In this document: positions 17,251 to 26,509 of the stretch, piece after piece
Numbering within the stretch: the stretch's first letter is position 1
How the letters are laid out: each line of letters opens with the position of its first letter
Origin: Micrococcales bacterium
GTDB taxonomy: Bacteria > Actinomycetota > Actinomycetes > S36-B12 > UBA10799
DNA length: 64,000 nt
Assembly: GCA_016703125.1 (NCBI GenBank)
Contig: JADJCR010000001.1
Span: 186,001 to 250,000 of the forward strand
Reading direction: 5' to 3'
The notes under the pieces: generated by a model
The model's input: only the letters and a program-made list of their open reading frames with translations
Told to the model about the DNA's origin: nothing
Database searches by the model: none
Program-made: the position numbers and the translations under genes

Positions 17251-17640
17251 GCGTTGGTGAATCGGTAGGCCGGGAGTGTTCCAACCGGGTTGATTCGCTC
17301 CCGGGTCTCCCGCCTTGGGCTGGCGGCCCGGTGGGCGTGCGCGGGATCTGAGGGCGTTGGTGAATCGGTAGGGCGGGAGTGTTCCAACCGGGTTGTTTCG
17401 CTCCCCGGTGTCCGTGTGTCTCCCGCCTTGGGCTGGCGGCCCGGTTGGCGTGCGCGGGATCTGAGGGCGTTGGTGAATCGGTAGTGCGGGAGTGTTCCAA
17501 CCGGGTTGATTCGCTCCCGGGTCTCCCGCCTTGGGCTGGCGGCCCGGTGGGCGTGCGCGGGATCTGAGGGCGTTGGTGAATCGGTAGGGCGGGAGTGTTC
17601 CAACCGGGTTGTTTCGCTCCCCGGTGTCCGGGACTCTCCC
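17251..17640. repeat. Four-copy tandem array of nested palindromes after rbfA
   Basis: Copies begin at 17251, 17354, 17467 and 17570 (GCGTTGGTGAATCGGTAG), giving periods of 103, 113 and 103. Two sub-types alternate, so the array is a 216-bp dimer duplicated, with the last copy cut short. Each copy centres on a nested palindrome; in copy 1, CCGGGAG (17270-17276) pairs with CTCCCGG (17298-17304) around an inner CAACC (17282-17286) and GGTTG (17288-17292). The frame through the array is open but codes for nothing recognisable, and the DHH gene starts after it. Confidence 0.85.
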
Positions 17641-17727
17641 CGGTGGAGCAGGCGCGCCACAGCAACCGCCGCCCTCTGGAACCAGCAGTCGGGCGCCCGG
17701 GTGCATAGGGGACCCTACAATCAACAG

Positions 17728-18720
17728 GTGAACGCCAGCCTCATCCAGGTCGCCGAGCGACTTCGCGCGGCGTCCGGGGTGCTCCTCGTCGCCCACGTCC
17801 ATCCTGATGCCGACGCCCTCGGGTCGACGCTAGCCACGGCGATAGCCCTGGAGGAACTGGGCACTGAGGTCCAGGTGAGTTTCCCCGACGATCCGTTCGA
17901 GGTGCCGCACAGTCTGCGCTTCCTGCCCCGCCCGGACCTCATCGTCGACCCGGACGACGTCAGACCCGCGGAACTCGTCATAAGCATGGATGCCTCGTCC
18001 GCAGACCGGGTCGGCCGACTGTTGCCGGTGGCACAGTCCGCCCCCACCTTCATCGCGGTGGACCACCATGCGAGCTTCGTGCCGTTCGCGCCGATCGTGC
18101 ACGTGGATCCCTCCCGCCCGGCCACCGGCCTCCTGGCCCTCGACATCATCGAAGAGTTGGGCGTAGGGCTGACCGAGGACATGGCCATGTGTCTGTACGC
18201 GGCGATCAGCTCCGACACCGGCTCGTTCCGTTTCGCCTCCACGACCCCCGAAACCCTGCGTGCTGCTGCCCGCCTGATGGAGACCGGGATCGACTTCGCG
18301 GCGGCCGCCAAGGCACTGTTCGACACCAAGTCCCGGGAGTTCCTGACGTTCCAGGCGGAAGTGATGGGCAACCTCGACGTGGTGACCGCAGGCGCAGTGA
18401 CGGTGGCTGTGGCCCACGCCAGCAAGGCAGATCGTGACCGGCACGAAATCGCGTTCACCCAGGTCGAGTCGTTGATCGACGTCGTGCGCACTGTGGAGGG
18501 CACCCAGGTCGCCGTCGTCTTGAAACAGGACGACCACGGGACGTGGCGGGTGTCGAGCCGCTCCCTGGGGGCAGTGGACGTGGGCCGGGTCTGTTCCGCG
18601 CTGGGCGGCGGTGGGCACGTGATGGCTGCGGGATTCACCGGTAGCACTGACGCGCAGGCGACTCTCGATGCGTTCCTGGCCGCGGTGGCCGTCGCCAGCC
18701 AGTCACCGGCACAGGGCTGA
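17728..18720 (+). CDS. DHH/DHHA1 family phosphoesterase (NrnA-like)
   Basis: This is a 330-residue protein of the bifunctional oligoribonuclease/pAp-phosphatase (NrnA) type, which degrades short RNAs or cyclic dinucleotide breakdown products. Metal-binding blocks are HVHPDADALGS near residue 25, SMDASSADR near residue 90, and the DHH motif at Asp112-His113-His114. The DHHA1 domain ends in the GGGGHVMAAGF substrate loop. I chose GTG 17728 because the protein similarity begins there; the open frame upstream runs through the repeat array. This gene normally sits between rbfA and truB, as here. Confidence 0.9.
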   Translation: MNASLIQVAERLRAASGVLLVAHVHPDADALGSTLATAIALEELGTEVQVSFPDDPFEVPHSLRFLPRPDLIVDPDDVRPAELVISMDASSADRVGRLLPVAQSAPTFIAVDHHASFVPFAPIVHVDPSRPATGLLALDIIEELGVGLTEDMAMCLYAAISSDTGSFRFASTTPETLRAAARLMETGIDFAAAAKALFDTKSREFLTFQAEVMGNLDVVTAGAVTVAVAHASKADRDRHEIAFTQVESLIDVVRTVEGTQVAVVLKQDDHGTWRVSSRSLGAVDVGRVCSALGGGGHVMAAGFTGSTDAQATLDAFLAAVAVASQSPAQG

Positions 18721-18729
18721 GCCGCTGCG

Positions 18730-19587
18730 GTGATCTCAGGCTTCGCGCTGATCGACAAACCTGCAGGGTGGACCAGCCATGACGTGGTGGGGCGCCTGCG
18801 CAGGCTGTATGGACAGCGGCGCATCGGCCACGCGGGAACGCTGGATCCGATGGCCACGGGCGTCCTGGTCGTCGGGCTGGGTCATGCCACCAGACTGCTG
18901 CGCTACGTGCAGGGGCAGTCCAAGACCTATGAAGCGACCATCAGGCTGGGACAGGGCACGCTCACCGATGACGCTGAGGGGGAGACCACCTCGGCGCCGG
19001 GATGGGTGCTCGACGAGCCCGCGCTGGCAGGTGCGATGGCGGGCCTGACCGGGGATATCGCCCAGACCCCCAGCGCGGTGTCGGCGGTGAAGGTGGACGG
19101 GGTTCGCTCGTACGCCCGCGTGCGCGCAGGTGTGCAGGTGGAATTGGCCTCCCGGCCCGTGACGATCCACCGTTTCGAGGGCCTGGGTACGCCCAGGCCG
19201 GCAGGTGCGGTGGTGGACGTCGATGTACTGGTCGAGTGCAGCTCGGGTACCTACGTGCGTGCCTTGGCGCGCGATCTGGGTGCCGCCCTGGGGACGGCCG
19301 CGCACCTCACCGCTCTGCGCCGTACCGCTATTGGGGGGATGGGAGTCGACAGGTGCGCGGCACTGGGCGAGGAGCCGCCGCCGGTGGCCTCCGCGGAGTC
19401 CGTGATCGGGGAGATACTGCCAGCCCTCGCAGTCGCCCCCGACGTTGCTGAGTTCTTGCGCAACGGCAGACGGATCGATCTCGGCGTGCCCGACGGCACG
19501 TACCTGGTGACCGCCGAGGGCGTGTGGGTGTCGGTGGTGTCGGTGGAATCCGGCGGCACCCGCATCGAGGTGAACGCACCGGCCTGA
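18730..19587 (+). CDS. truB: tRNA pseudouridine(55) synthase
   Basis: TruB makes pseudouridine 55 in the T-loop of tRNAs. The 285 residues open with the typical GFALIDKPAGWTSHDVV and carry the catalytic Asp39 in GHAGTLDP. Further family blocks are KTYEATIRLGQ and SSGTYVRALARDLG. The C-terminus resembles the TruB C-terminal domain seen in actinobacteria. The gene starts with GTG 9 bases after the DHH gene. Confidence 0.95.
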   Translation: MISGFALIDKPAGWTSHDVVGRLRRLYGQRRIGHAGTLDPMATGVLVVGLGHATRLLRYVQGQSKTYEATIRLGQGTLTDDAEGETTSAPGWVLDEPALAGAMAGLTGDIAQTPSAVSAVKVDGVRSYARVRAGVQVELASRPVTIHRFEGLGTPRPAGAVVDVDVLVECSSGTYVRALARDLGAALGTAAHLTALRRTAIGGMGVDRCAALGEEPPPVASAESVIGEILPALAVAPDVAEFLRNGRRIDLGVPDGTYLVTAEGVWVSVVSVESGGTRIEVNAPA

Positions 19588-19630
19588 CGCCGACGCCCCC
19601 GCCCACCGACGACTCTGGCAAGGTAGTCGC

Positions 19631-20503
19631 GTGGACAGGCCATCGGCGGTGACGATCGGGGTGTTCGACGGCGTGCATCGTGGTCATCAGTCACTGATCC
19701 GGCACAACCTCGACCTCGCCGCCCGGCTGGACCTCGAATCGGTGGTCGTGACGTTCGACCCCAATCCCCTGGAGATTCTGCGCCCCGATGCCGCGCCGGC
19801 GCGGCTGTGTGATCTGGCTCGCCGGGTGGAACTGATCGCCCGGCTGGGGGTGGAACTCGTGGAGGTGCTGGAGTTCGACGCGGATCTGGCCGCGATGACG
19901 GCGCAGGATTTCGTGGCCTCGGTCCTCATCAAGAAGCTCGACGCCCGTCATGTGGTCATCGGCCACGGTTTTCGGTTCGGCAACCGGGCCGCGGGCAGCG
20001 CGGACACCCTGCGTGCGGCGGGGCTGACGGTCGACGAGTTCGGTCTGGTCGGCGACGAGCAACCCCTCTCGTCCACCCGGGTGCGCGCCACCGTGGCCAC
20101 CGGTGATGTCGCGGCCGCAGCCGAAATGCTCGGTCGTCCGCACGAGGTGGTGGGGACCGTGGTCCCGGGGGAGAAACGGGGCCGGGCGCTCGGCTTCCCG
20201 ACGGCGAATCTGGACCATCACCGGCTGGCGGCGGTCCCTGCCGACGGGGTGTACGCGGGGTCGGCGGTCGTCGACGGTCAGCGGTACCCCGCGGCGATCA
20301 GCATCGGGACGAATCCCACGTTCGACGGACACCGCCGCACGGTGGAGGCCTACCTCTTGGACGTGGACCTCGACTTGTACGGCCACCGCGTGCGTGTGGA
20401 GTTCGTGGAGAGACTGCGGGACACGTTGGCCTTCGACGGGGTGGAGGCGCTGGTCACCCAGATGCACAAGGACGTGGCGGCTACCCGCCGGCTCATGGGC
20501 TAA
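19631..20503 (+). CDS. ribF: Bifunctional riboflavin kinase / FAD synthetase
   Basis: RibF phosphorylates riboflavin to FMN and adenylates FMN to FAD. The 290 residues comprise an N-terminal nucleotidyltransferase domain with GVFDGVHRGHQ (near residue 10) and the SSTRVRATVATGDV signature (near 140), then a C-terminal flavokinase domain starting at GTVVPGEKRGRALGFPTANL. The start is GTG 19631, 43 bases after truB. In many actinobacteria rpsO follows directly; here it is about 16 kb away, beyond the polysaccharide locus. Confidence 0.95.
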   Translation: MDRPSAVTIGVFDGVHRGHQSLIRHNLDLAARLDLESVVVTFDPNPLEILRPDAAPARLCDLARRVELIARLGVELVEVLEFDADLAAMTAQDFVASVLIKKLDARHVVIGHGFRFGNRAAGSADTLRAAGLTVDEFGLVGDEQPLSSTRVRATVATGDVAAAAEMLGRPHEVVGTVVPGEKRGRALGFPTANLDHHRLAAVPADGVYAGSAVVDGQRYPAAISIGTNPTFDGHRRTVEAYLLDVDLDLYGHRVRVEFVERLRDTLAFDGVEALVTQMHKDVAATRRLMG

Positions 20504-20565
20504 ACCCGGTCAACCGGCGACCATTCTCGCTAGGCTCACGAACGGAGCCGTGGTGAGGGAAGGCA

Positions 20566-21960
20566 ATGGAGCGCGTCGTCGTCGTGATCGATCCGACTCA
20601 GTTGCCGGACTACGCGACGAGCCTGATCGAGGTCTATCACCGCAATTGGGGCGTGCGGACCGTTCTGCTCTTTCCGCAGGGCACCTCCCGGCTGCACATC
20701 GCGCAGGTGCAGTCCATGGTCGACGCGGATGCGGTGGCAGCGCGGTTCTGGATCGATCTGGAGGATCTGGACTCGGTGGCGACCGGCCTCCGGAGGCGGT
20801 TCGACGTCCTTGCCGTGGTGCCGCATTTCGAGGGTGTCGTGGTGGACTCCGGACGGCTCGCCGAGTTGCTGGATCTGGACTGGGTGCCGATGGACGTACT
20901 CATCAGGTTCCGCGACAAGTACGCCTTGAAGGATCATCTGCGCTCGGTGCCGGGTGGCCCCCGCATGAATGCCTCCCAGCGCGTGGCCAGCCTCACCGAT
21001 GTGCGCCAGTTCATAGGCGACCAGAACCTGTCGCGGATCGTGGTCAAGCCCAATGACGGGATGGGCAACAGCCGGATCGCGTTCTTCGACGCCGACACTC
21101 CCGACTCAGACATCGCCGCGTATCTGCAACGCAATGCCGGCGCCCCGCTGGTGGCCGAGGAGTATCTGGGCGGCAGGGAGTTCTGCGTCAATGGCCAGGT
21201 GGATGACGTCGGCGTGGTCCACACGCTGAGCGTCCAGCGCACCGTCTACGGAAGTGGCAACGGCAGGGACAACCTGGCTGCGAGTATCCGGACCATCCAC
21301 CACGACACCGACGAGTTCAGGATGGCCGCGCGCTACGCCTCGCAGGTGTTGACGTGCGCTGGGCTGGTCCGCTCACCCTTCCACATGGAGATCAAGATCG
21401 ACGAGCAGGGCCCGTGCCTTATCGAGGTGGCGGCCCGGCTCGGAGGTGCCGGCATCCCATGGGACACCGAACTGGCCCACGACGGTGCCGTATGCCTGTT
21501 CACGCAGGCCGCCCAGTACTACGCGGACCTGCCAGGCGATCCGCCCGCACCGGACTGGCCGGCATATGACGGGCACACGGTGTGGACGGTCTTCGGGATC
21601 TCGACGCACGCGTGCCGCATCCGGCGTCTGGTGGGGGTCCGCGAAGTGGAGGCCATGCCGGAGTTCGCCTACTGGGTGGTCCATCCTCGCTTGGGCCAGG
21701 CCGTCCGCCCGACCATCGACGTCGACACCATCCCGTGGCAGGCGACGATCTGCTCGGCGGACGCGGACCTCTCGGGGGTCGAAAGCCGGCTACGCAGCAC
21801 GATCTCCTGGAACCCCCAGGTCGGACTGGGCGCCCGGCTCGCCGAGGACATCAGGGCCCTCGTCGCCTGGGTGGTCCGGCATGCCAGACTCCTGCCTGCA
21901 TTGACGTCGGGTCGACCCGGCCGCCTGCGCGCGAACGGCCGGCAGAAGGTGAGGGCCTAG
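20566..21960 (+). CDS. ATP-grasp domain protein, first gene of the polysaccharide locus
   Basis: This is a 464-residue ATP-grasp ligase of unknown substrate. The ATP-binding lysine is probably in IVVKPNDGMGNSRI, the second strand block is LVAEEYLGGREFCVNG, and the Mg-binding end is ClIEVAARLGGAG-like (read here as PCLIEVAARLGGAGIPWDTE). ATP-grasp enzymes join a carboxylate to an amine or thiol through an acyl phosphate. The stop codon abuts the ATG of the proline dehydrogenase gene with no gap, so the two are in one operon with the flippase. Possible roles are adding an amino acid to a sugar precursor or making a small peptide; neither is shown by the sequence. Confidence 0.8.
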   Translation: MERVVVVIDPTQLPDYATSLIEVYHRNWGVRTVLLFPQGTSRLHIAQVQSMVDADAVAARFWIDLEDLDSVATGLRRRFDVLAVVPHFEGVVVDSGRLAELLDLDWVPMDVLIRFRDKYALKDHLRSVPGGPRMNASQRVASLTDVRQFIGDQNLSRIVVKPNDGMGNSRIAFFDADTPDSDIAAYLQRNAGAPLVAEEYLGGREFCVNGQVDDVGVVHTLSVQRTVYGSGNGRDNLAASIRTIHHDTDEFRMAARYASQVLTCAGLVRSPFHMEIKIDEQGPCLIEVAARLGGAGIPWDTELAHDGAVCLFTQAAQYYADLPGDPPAPDWPAYDGHTVWTVFGISTHACRIRRLVGVREVEAMPEFAYWVVHPRLGQAVRPTIDVDTIPWQATICSADADLSGVESRLRSTISWNPQVGLGARLAEDIRALVAWVVRHARLLPALTSGRPGRLRANGRQKVRA

Positions 21961-22899
21961 ATGTCCGTGTCGAAGTCCGTGATCGAGAAGGTGGGTTTCT
22001 CCGGTCCCATGACTGCGCTGGTCACGCGGTCGGGTGCCCTCGAACCCATCCGGCGACGCTTCGTGGGACGCGATCTGAGCGATGCGCTAGGTATGGCGCA
22101 GGCACTGCTGGACGCCGGCGTCGGCGTCTCCCTGCATGTGCGTGACACTCCGGTGGGCGCTCAGAACCCCGCTGAGGAACAGGTTCAGAAGTACCTCCAG
22201 GTGGTCGACGTCATCGCCGGCCGGGCGCTGCCCGACACCGAGATCTCCGTCAAACTCGAGCAACTCGGCCTGCACAGCGACGGACGGGAGGCGGCGACCA
22301 CTCGCCTGATCCACCTGGCCACTTCAGCGGCCGCTCGGGGGATACCGATGACCCTGGACATGGAGGCCGTCGACGAGGTGGAGGTGACCCTGGCTGCGTG
22401 GCACGTCGCTCATGCGCAGGTCTCGGATCTTGGTATCGCGATCCAGGCCTACCTGCCTCGTTCGGAGCAGGACTGCCGCGAGCTCGCCGCGATGGGTGCC
22501 CGGGTGAGGTTGTGCAAGGGCGGCTACGCCCATGTTCCCGGTGCCACCTACGCGAGCCGGCACGAGATCGACCTGGCCTTCGTCCGGTGTGCCCGGGAAC
22601 TGTTTGCAGGTGCGTATCCGATGTTCGCAACACATGACGATCGGCTCACTCGGATCGTGGGATACCTGGCCATGGCCGCCGACCGCGACGTGGGCCAGTG
22701 GGAGTACCAGGTGCTGACAGGGGTACGTCCTGACCTCATGTCAGCACTGGTCGCTGACGGGCATCACGTGCGGGCGTATGTCGCGTTCGGCAAGGACTGG
22801 TACTCGTGGTTCATCGGGCGACTCGCCTCGAAACCGTCCAACGTGTTCCTGCTGGGTCGCGCCCTGTCGGCGCACGGCCGCCCGGAAGAGCCGGCGTGA
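21961..22899 (+). CDS. Proline dehydrogenase family protein
   Basis: This is a 312-residue FAD-binding TIM barrel. It matches monofunctional proline dehydrogenases: VSVKLEQLGLHSDG-like SVKLEQLG, LDMEAVDEVEVTL, AIQAYLPRSEQDCREL, RLCKGGYAHVPG, MFATHDDR, and the closing RAYVAFGKDWYSWFIGRLA (family: Y(V/I)P(F/Y)G-W-R). Known members oxidise proline to pyrroline-5-carboxylate. No P5C dehydrogenase is adjacent. The gene is coupled to the ATP-grasp gene before it and overlaps the flippase gene after it (GTGA), an odd setting for a catabolic enzyme; it may act on another proline-like compound. Confidence 0.85.
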   Translation: MSVSKSVIEKVGFSGPMTALVTRSGALEPIRRRFVGRDLSDALGMAQALLDAGVGVSLHVRDTPVGAQNPAEEQVQKYLQVVDVIAGRALPDTEISVKLEQLGLHSDGREAATTRLIHLATSAAARGIPMTLDMEAVDEVEVTLAAWHVAHAQVSDLGIAIQAYLPRSEQDCRELAAMGARVRLCKGGYAHVPGATYASRHEIDLAFVRCARELFAGAYPMFATHDDRLTRIVGYLAMAADRDVGQWEYQVLTGVRPDLMSALVADGHHVRAYVAFGKDWYSWFIGRLASKPSNVFLLGRALSAHGRPEEPA

Positions 22900-24152
22900 G
22901 GCACAGACGCGAACACCGCCATCTGTTCGGCCGCGCCGGATGGAATCTGGTCGACCAGGCCCTCTCGGCCATGACCAACTTCGTGATGGCGTTCGTCATC
23001 GCACGCAACGTCTCGGCGGAGGAGTTCGGCCAGTTCTCTGTGGCCTTCCTCGTGTTCACTCTGGTGATCGGCGTCCAGCGTGCCCTGGTGGGCAGTCCCC
23101 TGAGCATCAACCACAGCGCTCTTGTGGGGGAGAGTCGCCGGCACGCTGCCTCGGACTCCTTCGGTGCCGTGCTGTGGCTGACGTTGCCGATCTCCGTCGG
23201 CCTGCTCGTCACCGCGCTGCTCACCGCGGGCAACGCGCGCGAGACCTGGTTCGTCCTGGCCATGTTCATGCCGTTGCTCATCGGCCAGGACGTGTGCCGC
23301 ATGGCGTTCATCGCCTGGGGGCAGCCGCAGTTGGCGACCCTGAACGACGCGGTCTGGACCGTCATCCAGTTCGCGCTCATGGCGGCCGTGATCGCGTCCG
23401 GAAACGTGTCGGCAGCCATGATGGTTCTGGCCTGGGGGGTCGCCGCAGGAGTGGCCGCCGCCCTGGGAATGGTGCAACTGCGCGCCCTGCCGGATCTGCG
23501 CGGAGGGCTGAGATGGTTGCGGGACAACGTCGGAGTGTCCGGCTATCTGCTGGCGGAGTACCTACTCGGAGTGGGCACGTTCCAGGGCGGCATCCTGATC
23601 TTCGGGACCTTCTTGGGTGTGACCGATGTCGGATCCCTGCGGGCTGCGGAGGTCCTCACGGGCCCGTTGGGCATCCTCGCGCAGGCGGTCTTCGCGTTCG
23701 GCGTCCCCGAGATCTCGCGCCGCCGGCTGCCGTCGCGGCCGATGTGGCTGGCCACGGTGGCCAGCGGGATCCTCGTGGCGATTGCGGTGGTCTACACCAT
23801 TGGACTGATGCTCATCCCGGACGCGTGGGGCGAGGCGCTGCTGGGGGACACCTGGGCGGGTGCCCAGGCCGTGCTGCTGCCCATCGCTCTGACGTCAGTG
23901 GTGTCCTGCGGGAAACTCGGCCCTTCCATCATCGTCTACGGACTCGGACACGCCTCCAGGACCTTCCGGCTCAATGTGGTGCTCGCCAGCAGCGCTGCGG
24001 CCTTCATGCTGGCCGGGGCCCTGCTCGGTGGGGTCGAGGGGCTGGCGTGGGGCATGTGCGCGTCCCAGGTCCTCGTGCTTCCGCTGTGGTTCCGGCAGGC
24101 TCACCGCAGCGTGCACCTCGAGCAGACCGAGGGTGCCTCAGCCGCGCAATGA
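22896..24152 (+). CDS. Polysaccharide flippase-like membrane protein (MATE/Wzx superfamily)
   Basis: This is a 418-residue protein with about 12 hydrophobic helices. It starts LFGRAGWNLVDQALSAMTNF, a typical opening for oligosaccharide flippase relatives, and continues with FVIARNVSAEEFGQFSVAFLV. Such proteins move undecaprenyl-linked repeat units to the outer membrane face. I chose the GTG at 22896, which overlaps the proline dehydrogenase stop. The 3' end overlaps the convergent ATP-grasp gene by 15 bases. Confidence 0.8.
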   Translation: MRHRREHRHLFGRAGWNLVDQALSAMTNFVMAFVIARNVSAEEFGQFSVAFLVFTLVIGVQRALVGSPLSINHSALVGESRRHAASDSFGAVLWLTLPISVGLLVTALLTAGNARETWFVLAMFMPLLIGQDVCRMAFIAWGQPQLATLNDAVWTVIQFALMAAVIASGNVSAAMMVLAWGVAAGVAAALGMVQLRALPDLRGGLRWLRDNVGVSGYLLAEYLLGVGTFQGGILIFGTFLGVTDVGSLRAAEVLTGPLGILAQAVFAFGVPEISRRRLPSRPMWLATVASGILVAIAVVYTIGLMLIPDAWGEALLGDTWAGAQAVLLPIALTSVVSCGKLGPSIIVYGLGHASRTFRLNVVLASSAAAFMLAGALLGGVEGLAWGMCASQVLVLPLWFRQAHRSVHLEQTEGASAAQ

Positions 24153-25265
24153 CCTGCCCGCATCCACCAGTGCCCGGCCGATCGTCCGCCCGGTCTTGAG
24201 GGCCCCGAATCGCCACCCGGTGACCCGGGCCGCGGCGCGGATCGCGCCCAGCGATCGCCGTGCCTCCAGGGCCGCCGCGCGGGGGCTGTCGGCAGGCCCG
24301 GCCAACACTCGGACATCGAGCACGGTGCCGGTGGCCAGCGGCCGGAAGGCCGGAGGCGGGCCCAGGCCGAGGCAGTGCAGATAAGCGGCGATGAAGTCGA
24401 CGCCAGCGGTCTGCAGTTGCAGCCAGCCACCGAAGACCCGCGGATTGAAATCGACCATCCCGATGCGCCCGTGCTCGTCCTGTACGTAGTCGATGCAGAA
24501 CACGCCGGTGTACCCGAGGGCCGCGATCAACGCGGCGAGTTCGCTGGCCACGTCAGGGCGGTCGAGGATCCGCAGAAGGACCGGTGGGCCGAACGGGTCG
24601 TCGGGCTCGGGCGTCGCCTCGTAGATCGCGTGGACCAGCAGTCGACCGTTCTTGGCGACGCCGGCGGCGTTGAGGACCGGACCTGTGAAGACCTCCTGGA
24701 AGAAGACACCGCCGTTGTCCCGCTGGCCCATCCGGGCTGCACTTCGCTGGAGTTCCTCGCGGGAGTGCACGACCTCGACGTCCTGGCCGCCGGCACTGAT
24801 CCGGCCTTTGACGACGACGGGGAGGACGTCGTCGCGCTGTTGCTCCCAGCTGGCCGGGACGCGGAGCCCCTCGGCGAGGGCCAACTCGGTCATTCGCCAC
24901 TTGTCGTACAGGGTCTGCTGACCGACCTCCTCCGGAACCCGACGCAGGAGTTCCTTGGCCGGGGTGCCTGCGGGCAGGTGCACGTCGAGTTCCCGCAACG
25001 TGGTCTCCGGGCCTTGCACGTCGACCGTCGGGGCAGTGAGTGCAGCGAGGACGTCGGCATCGTCGACCAATGAGCCAGTCACCTCGATGGGCGCCTGCCC
25101 GAACTGCCAGCGGTCGAGCCACCGGCGCACAGGGGCGGCACGGCGGTGTGCCCGGACGACGCGTATGACCGGCAGGCCATGGGTGCGCAGGGCCGATCCC
25201 CATTCCACCAAGCCGTCCCAGGAGTCCAGGTCCAGCATCAGGATGCGGGCACGAGGCTGGCTCAT
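24138..25265 (-). CDS. Second ATP-grasp domain ligase
   Basis: This is a 375-residue protein with an N-terminal Rossmann-like preATP domain (RARILMLDLDSWDGLVEWGS) and a central ATP-grasp: VVVKGRISAGGQDVEVV (ATP lysine), FFQEVFTGPVLNAAGVAKNG, and FCIDYVQDEHGRIGMVDFNP, whose Asp and Asn are the likely Mg ligands. It is unlike the ATP-grasp gene at 20566 apart from the fold. The substrate is unknown. It follows the alpha/beta hydrolase gene on the same strand with a one-base gap, so the two are probably co-transcribed. Confidence 0.8.
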   Translation of the reverse strand: MSQPRARILMLDLDSWDGLVEWGSALRTHGLPVIRVVRAHRRAAPVRRWLDRWQFGQAPIEVTGSLVDDADVLAALTAPTVDVQGPETTLRELDVHLPAGTPAKELLRRVPEEVGQQTLYDKWRMTELALAEGLRVPASWEQQRDDVLPVVVKGRISAGGQDVEVVHSREELQRSAARMGQRDNGGVFFQEVFTGPVLNAAGVAKNGRLLVHAIYEATPEPDDPFGPPVLLRILDRPDVASELAALIAALGYTGVFCIDYVQDEHGRIGMVDFNPRVFGGWLQLQTAGVDFIAAYLHCLGLGPPPAFRPLATGTVLDVRVLAGPADSPRAAALEARRSLGAIRAAARVTGWRFGALKTGRTIGRALVDAGRSLRG

Positions 25266-25266
25266 G

Positions 25267-26433
25267 TCAGGCCTGCACCCGCACGTGGGCGCGCACGGAA
25301 GCCCGGACGGCCTCGATGGCGGAGATGGTCATCTGCGGGGCGGTGTCCGGCAGTTGGTGGGTGGCGCCCTCGGCCACCCAGTGCAGGCAGTTCGCGCAGC
25401 CGGCCACCTGTGCGGCCTGTGCATCCCGCCACACCTGGAACCCGCTGTCCGTCAGCCAGGACGGGGCGACACCGGCGCTGACGAGGATCAAAGGCATTCC
25501 GACCAGGGGTCGGCCGGCTGCGGCGGATTCGCTGCTGCGGGCGAGGTCGGCGTAGGTGCGGGGGGTGGCCTCGTCGAGCGCGGCGCCGAACTCCGGCCAC
25601 GCCTGCTGGAAGCCCAGGGGCACCGGGTCCAGCAGCACCATCCCCGCTGTCTGTCGCGGGTACCGCGAGGCGAAGGACTGAGCGATCATGCCGCCGTAGG
25701 AGTGCCCCACGACCTCGAACGGCCCGCGTTCACCGGCGACGCGAAGGAGGTCTCGCAATTCGTCGGCGTGCATCCCGGAGTCGACGTTTACGTCGCCCTG
25801 GCGCCCGGGACTCTGGCCGAGTCCCGGCCGGTCGTAGCGGCAGACCCGGCCGGCCTGCCGCAGATCGCCTATCACGTTGTCCCAGTCCTGCGCCGTACCC
25901 CAGGCACCGGGAACCAGCACCACGGTGGGCCCGCCCTGCCCGGCGCAGTCGAGGTACTGCTGCTGGTTGCCGCCGGTGAGGACCGACAGGACCTGGGCCG
26001 TGCTCGTTGCAGGTGTTGTGGGCGGCTTCGGTGGGTACACCCGGACGCGGGTGGTCAGCCGCCGGGAACCGATCCGAGCGATGAGGGCCTTGCGCCCGGT
26101 GCGGTTCCACGTCCAGGTCAAGGTCGTCGTGCCGTTCAGGTCCGTGCGTCCGCGCGCGAGTAGGCGGCCACCGGCCTTGGCGCGGATCCTGACGGCCACG
26201 CTGTCCGGTCCGGTGACGCGCACCCTGACGGGCAGTCCCCGGTACTGCTTCGCCAGTGATCGCACCGACACCGCTGGGGTCCTGCTCGCGACGTTCGCCG
26301 GGCTGCTGGCCGCTGCTGCAGGGCTGCTGTCAGCCACGGTCGCCGGAGAGGCCGCACAGCCCGAAGCCGTCGTCAGCACCAGGGCAGCGGCCATGGCGAT
26401 GCGGGTGACGCGTGGCCGCAGAGAAGTGATCAT
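25267..26433 (-). CDS. Alpha/beta hydrolase, lipoprotein
   Basis: This is a 388-residue exported protein. The ATG at 26433 gives a lipoprotein signal (RVTRIAMAAALVLTTASGC). Residues about 25-60 are Ala/Ser-rich, 60-140 form a small beta domain, and the rest is an alpha/beta hydrolase. The oxyanion/strand block is VVLVPGAWGTAQDWDNVIGD, the nucleophile is Ser245 in GHSYGG, and the late His lies in EGATHQLPDTAP. The N-terminal beta domain resembles the domain at the start of the GH31 and GH26-like proteins in this window (Lys/Arg-rich, Val-repeating). The substrate could be an ester on the exopolysaccharide. Confidence 0.78.
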   Translation of the reverse strand: MITSLRPRVTRIAMAAALVLTTASGCAASPATVADSSPAAAASSPANVASRTPAVSVRSLAKQYRGLPVRVRVTGPDSVAVRIRAKAGGRLLARGRTDLNGTTTLTWTWNRTGRKALIARIGSRRLTTRVRVYPPKPPTTPATSTAQVLSVLTGGNQQQYLDCAGQGGPTVVLVPGAWGTAQDWDNVIGDLRQAGRVCRYDRPGLGQSPGRQGDVNVDSGMHADELRDLLRVAGERGPFEVVGHSYGGMIAQSFASRYPRQTAGMVLLDPVPLGFQQAWPEFGAALDEATPRTYADLARSSESAAAGRPLVGMPLILVSAGVAPSWLTDSGFQVWRDAQAAQVAGCANCLHWVAEGATHQLPDTAPQMTISAIEAVRASVRAHVRVQA

Positions 26434-26509
26434 GACCGCCCCATCGTACGATCCGGCTGCACAGGACCTCGTTCCACTAGTGTGAGCGCTGTGGAACAGG
26501 GGACGGATC

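Noticed and set aside
17506..17727. The open frame of the DHH phosphoesterase continues 74 codons upstream through the repeat array.
   Set aside because: Similarity to DHH proteins begins at the GTG at 17728, and the upstream codons are repeat sequence also found out of frame elsewhere in the array.
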